From Hyalangium ruber (lineage in GTDB: Bacteria > Myxococcota > Myxococcia > Myxococcales > Myxococcaceae), in assembly GCF_034259325.1 (NCBI RefSeq), contig NZ_JAXIVS010000003.1, positions 496,001 to 560,000 on the forward strand: a DNA stretch of 64,000 bases, in the 5' to 3' direction. A program made the position numbers and the translations under genes. Below, piece by piece: positions 43,408 through 51,171 of the stretch. Numbering within the stretch: position 1 is the first letter of the stretch; every line of letters begins with the position of its first letter. The notes below the pieces were generated by a model that made no database searches, was not told the origin of the DNA, and was given only the letters and a program-made list of their open reading frames with translations.

Positions 43408-44715
43408 TCAGAGCTTGCCCTCGGGGACGCCTTGAGCCAGAGCCTCGTCGCGGAGTTTGAGCATTTCCAACTGGAAGTCGGTGGGCTCAAGCGCAACGGC
43501 CGCCGCAGCTTCATGGCCGGCGACGCCTAGCGGTCCCGCGACCCCATGGAAGCTCAGTGGCAAGACCGACACGGTGTCGATGTTCGCCACGGGGGCTGGC
43601 TTGGCATCATCGCGTGGTTGCGGCCGGGACAGGAGCGGTTCCAGATCATTGGCGGCGGCGACGCGCGCTCCCATATCTGGAAGCGCTCCGTCCGACTTCT
43701 GGCAGAAGCGCTTGAGGATGGTCTTGAGGATGGACGTGTGGTCAAACACCGTGTGACTCACGGCGCCCGCTTCGGCCCACGGAGAGATGACGAGCGCAGG
43801 CACCCGGATGCCATAGGTGCTGAAGCTGGGGTCTCCGTTGGGAGACACCGCGGCAGGGGGAGGGACATGGTCGTAGAAGCCACCGTGCTCGTCGTAGGTC
43901 ACGATGAAAAGCGTGCGCTTCCATCGATTGTTCCTGGCCAGGAGGAGCACATTGTAGATGCGGGACACCAGATCCTGCCCGCGCCGGACATCCACCGGGG
44001 GGTGGTCGTCATTGGCATAGCCAATGCCGAAGATCGACTCCTGCAAGGTAAAGTTGGGATCGATGAACGAGACCGCGTCGAGCGTCCCCTGGGCCGCGCG
44101 GGTGTAGAAAGACTGTACCTTGTCGATGCGGCTGGTGTGGGCCGTGTATTTGGAAACGGTCCGCAGAAACGCGATGTCGTGTGAGTAGTAACGCCACGGG
44201 ACATTCGCATCGCTCAGGTGGTCGAAGATGGTCTTCGCCTCCTGGATGAAGTGACCATTGTCGGTATGGCCTTCCGAGTGCCCACAAAGGGCGAAGTGCC
44301 GGTTGGGCCAGGTGGGCCCAGGCATGGACGAGAACCAGCGGTCACACACGGTGAAGCGCCGCGCCAGGTAGTCATAGACAGGCAACTCCCGCTCATCGTG
44401 GTACCCCATGATGAGCCCAGGATCCTTGCCCTTGGCCCGGGCTCGGGGGGCGAAGCTCCCAACGAAGCCCGTCATGGCGCCACCGGCCATCTGGCGCTTC
44501 ACTTCCTCGTGGCCATGGTGAGGATCCGGCTTGAACACGGGGCTGGAGAGGTGCTCCTGCTTGTACGGCTTGTTCTCGAAAACAATGGCGCGATTGCCGT
44601 CTACCCCATCGACCCCAGGCAACCCGGTGTTCTTCAAGTAGCCGAGCATGTGGTCGAATGAGCGGTTCTCCATCATCAACACGACGATATGATCGACGCC
44701 GTAGAGGCCAGCCAT
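43408..44715 (-). CDS. Phosphoesterase (phospholipase C/acid phosphatase family)
   Basis: 435 residues of the bacterial phosphoesterase family (PF04185) that holds phosphatidylcholine phospholipase C and acid phosphatases. The metal-binding motif MENRSFDHMLG is near the N-terminus; FIVTYDEHGGFYDHVPPP and FDHTSILKTI are the other conserved blocks. No signal peptide is visible, unlike the Tat-exported PlcH type, so it may be cytoplasmic or exported by another route. It follows the exported 296-aa protein gene by 33 bp. The upstream sigma-54 promoter at 46348 may read into it. Confidence 0.88.
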   Translation of the reverse strand: MAGLYGVDHIVVLMMENRSFDHMLGYLKNTGLPGVDGVDGNRAIVFENKPYKQEHLSSPVFKPDPHHGHEEVKRQMAGGAMTGFVGSFAPRARAKGKDPGLIMGYHDERELPVYDYLARRFTVCDRWFSSMPGPTWPNRHFALCGHSEGHTDNGHFIQEAKTIFDHLSDANVPWRYYSHDIAFLRTVSKYTAHTSRIDKVQSFYTRAAQGTLDAVSFIDPNFTLQESIFGIGYANDDHPPVDVRRGQDLVSRIYNVLLLARNNRWKRTLFIVTYDEHGGFYDHVPPPAAVSPNGDPSFSTYGIRVPALVISPWAEAGAVSHTVFDHTSILKTILKRFCQKSDGALPDMGARVAAANDLEPLLSRPQPRDDAKPAPVANIDTVSVLPLSFHGVAGPLGVAGHEAAAAVALEPTDFQLEMLKLRDEALAQGVPEGKL

Positions 44716-44748
44716 GAAGTCTCCTTACTGGGCAATGCGCTGTTGGAT

Positions 44749-45639
44749 TCAGAGGGGATCGAACGAGGCAGCCACCCCAAAGGACATCGCGGCATCGCTC
44801 CAATCATCCCGCGTCGTTACCGCTACTTGAAGGTACAGTGTGTCACTTTCGCGGACCTTACCCTCGTTCGAATCCGAATCATTGATGAGAAAGGGAGCAA
44901 CCGCCATGACCGTGATGGCATTGCGGGCATGAACTTCACGACGGAGATCCGCATTCACGGCTCCGGCGTCGACCATCCAGTACCGGTTCCACTGTAAGCC
45001 CAGATAGACGTGAAAGAGGTACACGGCGGCTGTACCCTCTATGGAAACGAGGCCGAAGGTCTCCTGCTGAATGGCGGTTTGCGCATTGTCCGTGACACCG
45101 GCAAGCTCCAGAGTAGCCGCAGACTGCACGGCTCCCTGAACTGCGACCCTGCCGAGTACTCCAAGCGAGCCTCGATCCGAAGCGCGATTGTAACGCGTAG
45201 GGAACCACTCACCCTTCAAGCCCAGGTTGAGGACTCCCGTACCAGAGCTTGCGCGAATGCGCCGACCCACGTCCTCGGCAGTCCCCACGCTGGGCTTCTG
45301 ATTGAGCGTCAGCCGCACATCGCCCACCAACAAAGCTCCCAGTGACTTTGCAGCCTCCCATTCGATGGGAACAGCTCCTTGTCCCGTCAAGCTCGGGCCG
45401 ATGTCCGTCTCACCGTTGATCGGCACCGAAAAACTCGGAGTAATCACCAGCGGAGCAAGCGTACGTTTTACGTCTGTCTGAGGAATGAACGCATCCGGCT
45501 TGGTAGTCTTGTCCGTAGCCTCACGGCCTTCTGGCCGGCGGAAGGTCGTGAGCGTCTGGAGCTGGGCTTCCGCAGTGAGCGGCGCAATCATCAGGACTAC
45601 AAGCCCCGTCAATGTCCTACGCAGTAGATTCAGTCGCAT
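44749..45639 (-). CDS. Exported protein, 296 aa, unknown
   Basis: A signal peptide (LTGLVVLMIAPLTAEA), then a beta-rich mature part with alternating hydrophobic strands (GALLVGDVRLTLNQ, LNLGLKGEWFPTRY, VYLFHVYLGLQWNRYWMVD, DTLYLQVAVTTRDDW), which suggests an outer-membrane barrel or beta-sandwich. No family is recognised. It ends 33 bp before the phosphoesterase start and begins 63 bp after the 202-aa membrane protein, so all three probably share a transcript. Ribosome site AGAGGA before ATG 45639. Confidence 0.7.
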   Translation of the reverse strand: MRLNLLRRTLTGLVVLMIAPLTAEAQLQTLTTFRRPEGREATDKTTKPDAFIPQTDVKRTLAPLVITPSFSVPINGETDIGPSLTGQGAVPIEWEAAKSLGALLVGDVRLTLNQKPSVGTAEDVGRRIRASSGTGVLNLGLKGEWFPTRYNRASDRGSLGVLGRVAVQGAVQSAATLELAGVTDNAQTAIQQETFGLVSIEGTAAVYLFHVYLGLQWNRYWMVDAGAVNADLRREVHARNAITVMAVAPFLINDSDSNEGKVRESDTLYLQVAVTTRDDWSDAAMSFGVAASFDPL

Positions 45640-45702
45640 GTTTCCTCTGTCCGGCTGCAGGTTCATCCCGCGCTGCTCTCGCTCTCTCGATGCCAGGGAA
45701 TG

Positions 45703-46311
45703 CTAGTGACCAGGCTGGGACTCGGCGGCCTTGCGGGCCCCTCGCTTGAGCGCCTCGGCCACGTCCGTGAGGGCCTGCTTCGAATCCGCTGCTTTGGACT
45801 TTCCTACCTCTTCGGCTGCGGTATTGAGGGCCTGCTGCACCTCTGCCGCTGTCAACTTGCGCGCTGCCGCCCCCGCGCCCGCCAATTGCTTCCGGAGCTC
45901 CATCAAGCCATTGACGGCGTCGTGCCAGAACTTCGAGCCCACGGTGGTGGAGAATCCCATGAGCACGCAGCCGAGGAACTCGAGCAGTGACCAGCTTGAC
46001 CAGTCCCAAGGACTCTTCCGCAGATACTGCGTGAGGAACTCGGGCTTCTGGCCAGCGGCCACTGGCTCGATCAGCTTCAGCAGATCCGCACGCGTCAACA
46101 GCGCGAGGACGACGCCGCTCACCCAGTTGAAGGAACCGATCGTCACGGCGTCCAGCACCGTGACGACTTGGGTCCACCGCTTGCTGTCTTCAGGCTTGTT
46201 CTGATCCTGCTTGGCGAGCAGCTCCCGCGGCATGCGCAGCAGTTCCAACACGCGTTCGTGAACCATGGCGAAGACGGCGAGCACGGCGAACATCTGGATG
46301 AGCAGATCCAA
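45703..46311 (-). CDS. Membrane protein, 202 aa, first gene of sigma-54 operon
   Basis: Begins at TTG 46311, supported by TAGGAGG with six or seven bases spacing. Hydrophobic stretches near the N-terminus (LIQMFAVLAVFAMVHERVLEL), in FNWVSGVVLALLTR and in LLEFLGCVLMGFSTTVG suggest three membrane segments. The C-terminus is Ala/Lys-rich and helical (coiled-coil-like). Unrecognised. A -24/-12 promoter lies about 37-52 bp upstream, with two operator-like repeats behind it, so expression is probably controlled by the sigma-54 activator encoded at 51172-52671. Confidence 0.75.
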   Translation of the reverse strand: MDLLIQMFAVLAVFAMVHERVLELLRMPRELLAKQDQNKPEDSKRWTQVVTVLDAVTIGSFNWVSGVVLALLTRADLLKLIEPVAAGQKPEFLTQYLRKSPWDWSSWSLLEFLGCVLMGFSTTVGSKFWHDAVNGLMELRKQLAGAGAAARKLTAAEVQQALNTAAEEVGKSKAADSKQALTDVAEALKRGARKAAESQPGH

Positions 46312-46347
46312 GACAACCTCCTACGCATTGGGCGCGGGAGGGCCTTG

Positions 46348-46363
46348 AGCAACGGGCGTGCCG
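46348..46363 (-). promoter_or_regulatory. Sigma-54 (-24/-12) promoter
   Basis: On the minus strand CGGCACGCCCGTTGCT. GG and GC are separated by exactly ten bases and the rest matches TGGCACG-N4-TTGCW with one mismatch at the first base. The start of transcription would be near 46338, giving a ~27-base leader to TTG 46311. Confidence 0.75.
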
Positions 46364-46437
46364 AGCACTTCCGGGGATCGGAAGCCCCGCAATTCCCAGC
46401 AGATTCGCAAGGATTTCCGGGCTCCCTCGCATCCGCG

Positions 46438-46487
46438 TGTCCACTCGGGTGGACAGGGACCCTGGCGAGTGTCCAAGGAATTCGACA
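46438..46487. promoter_or_regulatory. Paired activator binding sites
   Basis: Perfect site TGTCCAC-TCGG-GTGGACA at 46438-46455 and a weaker site TGTCCAA-GGAA-TTCGACA at 46470-46487. Centres are 32 bp apart (three helical turns). The perfect one is centred 85 bp behind the -24 element of the sigma-54 promoter at 46348, a usual activator distance. An equivalent pair lies at 52794-52843. Confidence 0.7.
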
Positions 46488-46534
46488 GGCTTCTCGGCCC
46501 AGGAGGCGCACGAGGTGCCTTGGGCTACGGAGGC

Positions 46535-46560
46535 GTCTAGACTCCGCAGTGTCGTGACAC
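46535..46560. promoter_or_regulatory. Two short palindromes before the kinase-STAND gene
   Basis: GTCTAGAC at 46535-46542 and GTGTC-GT-GACAC at 46549-46560, 10 bp before the ATG at 46571. Possibly an operator for the kinase gene; no matching promoter could be fixed. Confidence 0.35.
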
Positions 46561-46570
46561 CGGAGTGGGG

Positions 46571-49500
46571 ATGAGAAAGCTTGCCGTCAGCAAGGCGCCT
46601 CCTGAGGACGGGCCGCTCGCCGCGGGATCTCGGGTGGATGGGTTTCGCGTGGTACGGCTGCTGGGGCAAGGCGCATCCGGAAGGGTCTACCTGGCGCAGG
46701 ACCTGTTGCTGGGACGTCTGGTGGCGCTCAAGGTCCTCCAGCCGGAGGTGCTGGGCCCGGAGAGCGCGGACCGGCTTCTCGAGGAGGCGCGCACCACGGC
46801 TCGCTTCAGCCACCCGCACATCGTCACCGTGCTTGAGGTTGGCACGTTCGGCACTCAGCCGTATCTGGCGCTGGAGTACCTGGAAGGAGAGACGCTGCGC
46901 CAGCGGATGACGCGCGAGCGCCTGCCGGTGAGTGAGGTGCTCCGGGTGGGGCGAGCCATCGCGGATGCGCTGGCCGAAGCGCACCGGCACGGCATCGTCC
47001 ATGCCGATCTCAAGCCGGAGAATGTGCTGCTGCCGAAGGATGGACGGCTTCGGGTGGTGGACTTCGGCCTGGCCCGCCACGCGGGCGCCTCCGTGGGCGC
47101 GGCCTCAGGCACTCCGGCCTATATGTCACCGGAGCGCTGGCGGGGAGCACCTCCTGCCCCGGCGATGGATGTCTGGTCCTTGGGAGTGCTCCTGCACGAG
47201 CTGCTTGAGGGCCGCCGTCCGGTGGACGATGCGGACCTGGCCACCTTCGCCTTCTCGCCCCGTGCGCTGCCAGGCCCCGCGCAAGCGCTCTCGGCCGCGC
47301 CGCTCGTGAGAGACTGCCTGGCACTCTCCCCCACGGCGCGCCCTGCGGCGGAGGAGGTAGCGCGCTCGCTCGCCGCTCTGCTGGAGCCGGAGAGCCCACG
47401 GCAAGGAGACACTGCCCGGCCACCCTTCTGTGGGCTGCGCGCATTCACCGAGGCCGACGCCGAGGAGTTCTCAGGGCGCGAGGCGGAGGTGGACGCGCTG
47501 GTGGAGCGGCTGCGGAATGAGATGGCGGTGGCGCTCGTGGGCCCCTCGGGAATTGGCAAGAGCTCGCTCCTGCACGCCGGGTTGGTGCCGCGCCTGAGGC
47601 AGCTGGCGCCCTGGACCGTGGTGACACTCCGGCCGGGACGCCGTCCGCTTCAGCGGCTGGCGGAAGTGCTGGGGTTGGAGCCTGGAACGGCTGCCAGGTT
47701 GTCAGACAGCCCAGGTGCCATCGTGGAGGCCTTGCACGCTCGGGCGCCTGGGCCCGCGCTGCTCGCCCTGGACGCCTTCGAGGAGGCCTTCACACTGGCC
47801 ACGCTAGAAGAGGCGCAGGCGCTGGCGCGATGCCTGGCGGCGGTCGCTGCGTCGAACCTCGGGTGGCGGGTGCTGGTCGCGCTGCGGGATGATTATCTGG
47901 GCCACTTCGCTCGCTTGGAGCCGCTGCGTCCGTTCCTCGGGGGAGCCTTCGTGGTGGGTCCGCTCTCAGCGGCCGCATTGGGGGAGGCCATCACTGGGCC
48001 GCTGCGGCGAGTCGGCTACGCCACGGACGAGCCGGAGCTCGTCGCGCGCATCGTCGTGGACGTGCGGGCGCAGCCGGTGGGGCTGCCGCTGCTCCAGGCC
48101 ACGTGCGCGGCGTTGTGGGAGCGACGCGACAGCGAGAGGAGATTGCTGCGGGCCTCCGTCTACCAGGAGCTGGGAGGGGTGGCCGGCGCACTGGCCGCGC
48201 AAGGCCGGCAACTGCTGGGCCAGCTGCCCGCCGATGAGGTGCGCACAGTGCGCGCGCTGCTGCTTCAGCTGCTCACGCCCGAAAGCACCCGGCGGCCACG
48301 CCAGCGCGCGGAGCTGTTGGAAGAGCTGGGGCCCGGAGCGGGCCGGCAGCTGGATGCGCTGCTGGCACACCGGCTGGTGGTGGCCTCGCGGGATGTGCAG
48401 ACCGACGAGGCCGTGGTCGAGCTGGCCCATGAGGCGCTGGCCACGGCGTGGCCGGAGCTGGCGCGCTGGCGTGAGGAGTCCCGCGAGGAGCACCTGCTGG
48501 TGCAGGAGATCGATCAAGCCGCCGCGCTCTGGGATCGTCGCGGGCGGAGGGATGAGGAGACGTGGGGCGGCGACGCGCTGGCCCAGGCGCTGCGGCGGGT
48601 AGAGGACTGGAAGGTTCCGCTCGCCAGCCGCTCGCGCGCCTTCCTAGAGGCCGCGCGTCAGCACGAGCAGCGGCAGGCACTGCGGCGGCGGACAGTGCTG
48701 GCGGGCACCGTGATCGTGCTGGCGCTGGTGGCCGTGGCCGGCATCCTGGCGGCGCTGGCGTTCCGGCAGAAGCAACTGGAGGCAGTGAGCCAGCAGGCCG
48801 AGATCCGCCTGGCCGCGGCGGACGTGGGTGACTTCGACCTCGTGCTGGAACTCTACGACTTCGATCCACGCACCCTGGCATGGACGCGGGTGCGCGCCAC
48901 GGGGCCGCTGGAGTGGACTCTGGCACCCGTAGAAGGGCTCGGGGCTGGGAAAGAATACGATGCAGGCAGCCTGCAGCGCGGCTCAGGCCGGGTGGACGGC
49001 CAGGGGGCCTGGAGAGAGCGAGTGGAGGCGCCCTCGCGCGGGGCGTGGCTGACGGTGGAGCGGGGCGGCTGCCCCCCTTCCCAAGTACGGCTGCGGAGGT
49101 TGCCCGGTTATGAGCAGCGGGCGCAGCGCCGCGAGGTGCATGTCCCGGTGCCCACCTGTGCCGCCTCACGGTCCGGGCTGATAGCGGTGCCTGCGGGAAC
49201 CTACTGGCGTCCTGCGGAGAAGGCGGAGGACGAGCTGCGGATAAAGGTCGAGGCCTTCTCCATCGATGGGACGGAAGTCACCAACGGCCAGTTCCGCCTC
49301 TTCCAAGAAGGCATCCTCCCACTTTCGGGTGACGAGCGGATGGTGGCCCCGGCCCACCCGCTGTACGTACTGGCCCATGCCCCGGAGAGCCCGGCCACTG
49401 GGTTTGACGCGTTCACCGCCGAGGCCTTCTGCCGCTTCATGGGCAAGCATCTGCCGGCTTTCGATGAGTGGAAGAAGGCAGCCCGGGGAGGCGAGTTCCT

Positions 49501-49858
49501 GGACGCCCGGGAAGAGGTGGCCAACCCGAATCCCCGGAGGCAGACGGTCTGGGGGGAGGATCGCGCGGAACCTCCCGCCAACCTACAAGGCAAGGATGCC
49601 TTTCCCACGGTGGCGCCCATCGGCTCGTTCCCCGAGGATCGCAGCCCCTATGGCGTGCTGGACATGGCGGGCAACGTGGCCGAGTGGACGTCGACGCCTG
49701 CCACGGAGGGGCCCTATCGGGGCCTGCGCATGCTGGTGGGCGGCAGGTGGGATGGGCCGGTGGAAGTGGGACAGCACCGGCTCAGATGGACCAACAACCT
49801 GCCGCCCCGCCGCTTCGAGTTCGGCATCGGGGTGCGCTGCGTGGAGCGCTCGCGCTGA
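46571..49858 (+). CDS. Ser/Thr kinase - STAND NTPase - FGE-sulfatase domain fusion
   Basis: About 1095 residues in four parts. Kinase (about 22-270): LGQGASGRVY, VALKVL, HADLKPEN (HAD in place of HRD, Asp kept), VVDFGLAR. An nSTAND1-type NTPase (about 283-690): GLRAFTEADAEEFSGRE, Walker A GPSGIGKSS at about 322, Walker B-like LLALDAFEE. One membrane helix (about 706-730). A formylglycine-generating-enzyme-like domain (about 868-1095): AVPAGTYWRP, FSIDGTEVTNGQF, GVLDMAGNVAEW, GIGVRCV. Kinase and STAND parts are cytoplasmic, FGE outside. STAND and FGE-like modules occur together in predicted signalling and conflict systems. ATG 46571 follows GGAG; GTG 46565 is possible. Confidence 0.88.
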   Translation: MRKLAVSKAPPEDGPLAAGSRVDGFRVVRLLGQGASGRVYLAQDLLLGRLVALKVLQPEVLGPESADRLLEEARTTARFSHPHIVTVLEVGTFGTQPYLALEYLEGETLRQRMTRERLPVSEVLRVGRAIADALAEAHRHGIVHADLKPENVLLPKDGRLRVVDFGLARHAGASVGAASGTPAYMSPERWRGAPPAPAMDVWSLGVLLHELLEGRRPVDDADLATFAFSPRALPGPAQALSAAPLVRDCLALSPTARPAAEEVARSLAALLEPESPRQGDTARPPFCGLRAFTEADAEEFSGREAEVDALVERLRNEMAVALVGPSGIGKSSLLHAGLVPRLRQLAPWTVVTLRPGRRPLQRLAEVLGLEPGTAARLSDSPGAIVEALHARAPGPALLALDAFEEAFTLATLEEAQALARCLAAVAASNLGWRVLVALRDDYLGHFARLEPLRPFLGGAFVVGPLSAAALGEAITGPLRRVGYATDEPELVARIVVDVRAQPVGLPLLQATCAALWERRDSERRLLRASVYQELGGVAGALAAQGRQLLGQLPADEVRTVRALLLQLLTPESTRRPRQRAELLEELGPGAGRQLDALLAHRLVVASRDVQTDEAVVELAHEALATAWPELARWREESREEHLLVQEIDQAAALWDRRGRRDEETWGGDALAQALRRVEDWKVPLASRSRAFLEAARQHEQRQALRRRTVLAGTVIVLALVAVAGILAALAFRQKQLEAVSQQAEIRLAAADVGDFDLVLELYDFDPRTLAWTRVRATGPLEWTLAPVEGLGAGKEYDAGSLQRGSGRVDGQGAWRERVEAPSRGAWLTVERGGCPPSQVRLRRLPGYEQRAQRREVHVPVPTCAASRSGLIAVPAGTYWRPAEKAEDELRIKVEAFSIDGTEVTNGQFRLFQEGILPLSGDERMVAPAHPLYVLAHAPESPATGFDAFTAEAFCRFMGKHLPAFDEWKKAARGGEFLDAREEVANPNPRRQTVWGEDRAEPPANLQGKDAFPTVAPIGSFPEDRSPYGVLDMAGNVAEWTSTPATEGPYRGLRMLVGGRWDGPVEVGQHRLRWTNNLPPRRFEFGIGVRCVERSR

Positions 49859-49867
49859 GCCCTCCGC

Positions 49868-50641
49868 TCAGGAGAGCCGAAGGGCGCTTCGCAGCTTCGG
49901 AACGTCCAACACGGGAGGACACTTCTTGAAGAGGAAGAGCAGGGGCTGCTGCTGGCTGAGATCGCGCAGGAGCACAAGCTTGCCTTCGCTGGCGAGGCTG
50001 ACCTCCGTCGAGTCCACGATCTTCTGGTCCATTGGAATCGCGGAAGGCACGCCACGGCCCTGCGCAATGAACCCCTGAGGCAGGCTCTTGATGAACTTGT
50101 CTTCGCCAAGCGTGGGCTCAGGGCCGCCGCCAAACCGGCTCGCTGGTTCGACAGGGTGGGGGATATTTGAGGATACGAGGTACTTCTGGGCTACCTCTTC
50201 CTTGAAGCCGGTGGGACCAAAATCGCGCTGGTAGATGAGGGCCGTGGTACCCAGGATCTCGCGGTTTTTCCCAAGTCGGCCCGCGATGTCACGCAGGGTC
50301 TTGTGCCCAGCATGACAGGTGCCGGTGAAGCAACCGAGCAAGCGGACCTTGGCGCCTTCCGCCAGCACCTCGTCCAACTGGCGGATGACATCCCAGTTGG
50401 TCCTGTCTGTATCCACGAGCATGCCGTCGCCGAGCTTCAATCTGCCAGAGTCTCCATGCCCGAAGAGGTCAAGGCACGTCACCTTCTGCCCGATGTTGGC
50501 AAGCACGTGCGGGAGGTGATTCGGGTGTTGGCATCGCACAAATGCAGACTTTGGTGAGTGCGCACTTGGATTGAACGTGAAAGCCACGTCCTCGAACAGA
50601 TCGCTGATAATCGAAGGGTACGAGATGACGGTGAGGTGCAT
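49868..50641 (-). CDS. Caspase-like (clan CD/CHAT-like) protein
   Basis: 257 residues. The pattern VTCLDLFGHGDSG followed about 40 residues later by VRLLGCFTGT gives the His-Gly and Cys dyad (H62, C104) on beta-strands expected for clan CD cysteine peptidases (caspase, CHAT, C80, DUF4347). No other domain is recognised; no signal peptide. It is last in the activator operon, 49 bp after the 135-aa gene. If active it could be a protease effector; the dyad assignment is inference from motif spacing. AAGGGG precedes ATG 50641. Confidence 0.65.
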   Translation of the reverse strand: MHLTVISYPSIISDLFEDVAFTFNPSAHSPKSAFVRCQHPNHLPHVLANIGQKVTCLDLFGHGDSGRLKLGDGMLVDTDRTNWDVIRQLDEVLAEGAKVRLLGCFTGTCHAGHKTLRDIAGRLGKNREILGTTALIYQRDFGPTGFKEEVAQKYLVSSNIPHPVEPASRFGGGPEPTLGEDKFIKSLPQGFIAQGRGVPSAIPMDQKIVDSTEVSLASEGKLVLLRDLSQQQPLLFLFKKCPPVLDVPKLRSALRLS

Positions 50642-50690
50642 GGATTGGCCCCTTTCGAGTGTCGCGCCACTCACTTGCTCTGAGGCGATT

Positions 50691-51098
50691 TCACGAGGGC
50701 AACTCAGCCCCGAACGGCCATTTGTCACCGGGCTCGGCGAATGCGTTTACGGAGAGTTCGTTGTCCCGATACCACTTCTCACTCAGCATGAGGAATGCGT
50801 ATTGGTCTTTCGTCGCGTGAGCAACGGTGGAGGGCAACTCGGACCAGACGAGTTCTGTCGCGCGGTGGAGGTCCACGCGAAACTGTCTGAGCTGCTGAGC
50901 GCGAGCCTTGTCTCCAGCCAGTTCGAAGTTCAGGTAGACCGTATCCTGCGTCCTTTCGAAGGACACGACCTTGATCTTATGAGCACGATATTGGCTTTCG
51001 GAGAGATTGGGTCTCCACCAGCGCTCCAGTTTGTCAGCGCTATCAACGGGCGCGAGGGTGGCAAACTGCCGCATAAACGTATCATTGGCTTCAGGCAT
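50691..51098 (-). CDS. Hypothetical protein, 135 aa
   Basis: A soluble protein (MPEANDTFMRQFATLAPVDS, later RQFRVDLHRATELVWSELPS) with no recognised motif. AAGGAG seven bases before ATG 51098 fixes the start. It sits between the activator gene (74 bp away) and the caspase-like gene on one strand, so it may be a partner, chaperone or inhibitor of the latter. Unknown. Confidence 0.7.
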   Translation of the reverse strand: MPEANDTFMRQFATLAPVDSADKLERWWRPNLSESQYRAHKIKVVSFERTQDTVYLNFELAGDKARAQQLRQFRVDLHRATELVWSELPSTVAHATKDQYAFLMLSEKWYRDNELSVNAFAEPGDKWPFGAELPS

Positions 51099-51171
51099 GG
51101 GCACTGCTCCTTGTGTGTGGGTGAAACAAGACAACACATCAGGATGCTGCGCCGAGCCCTCTGCCACTCAC

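Noticed and set aside
46488-46560. A plus-strand sigma-54 promoter for the kinase-STAND gene
   Set aside because: A GG-N10-GC spacing exists (GGCGCACGAGGTGC) but lacks GGCACG and TTGC; too weak to call.
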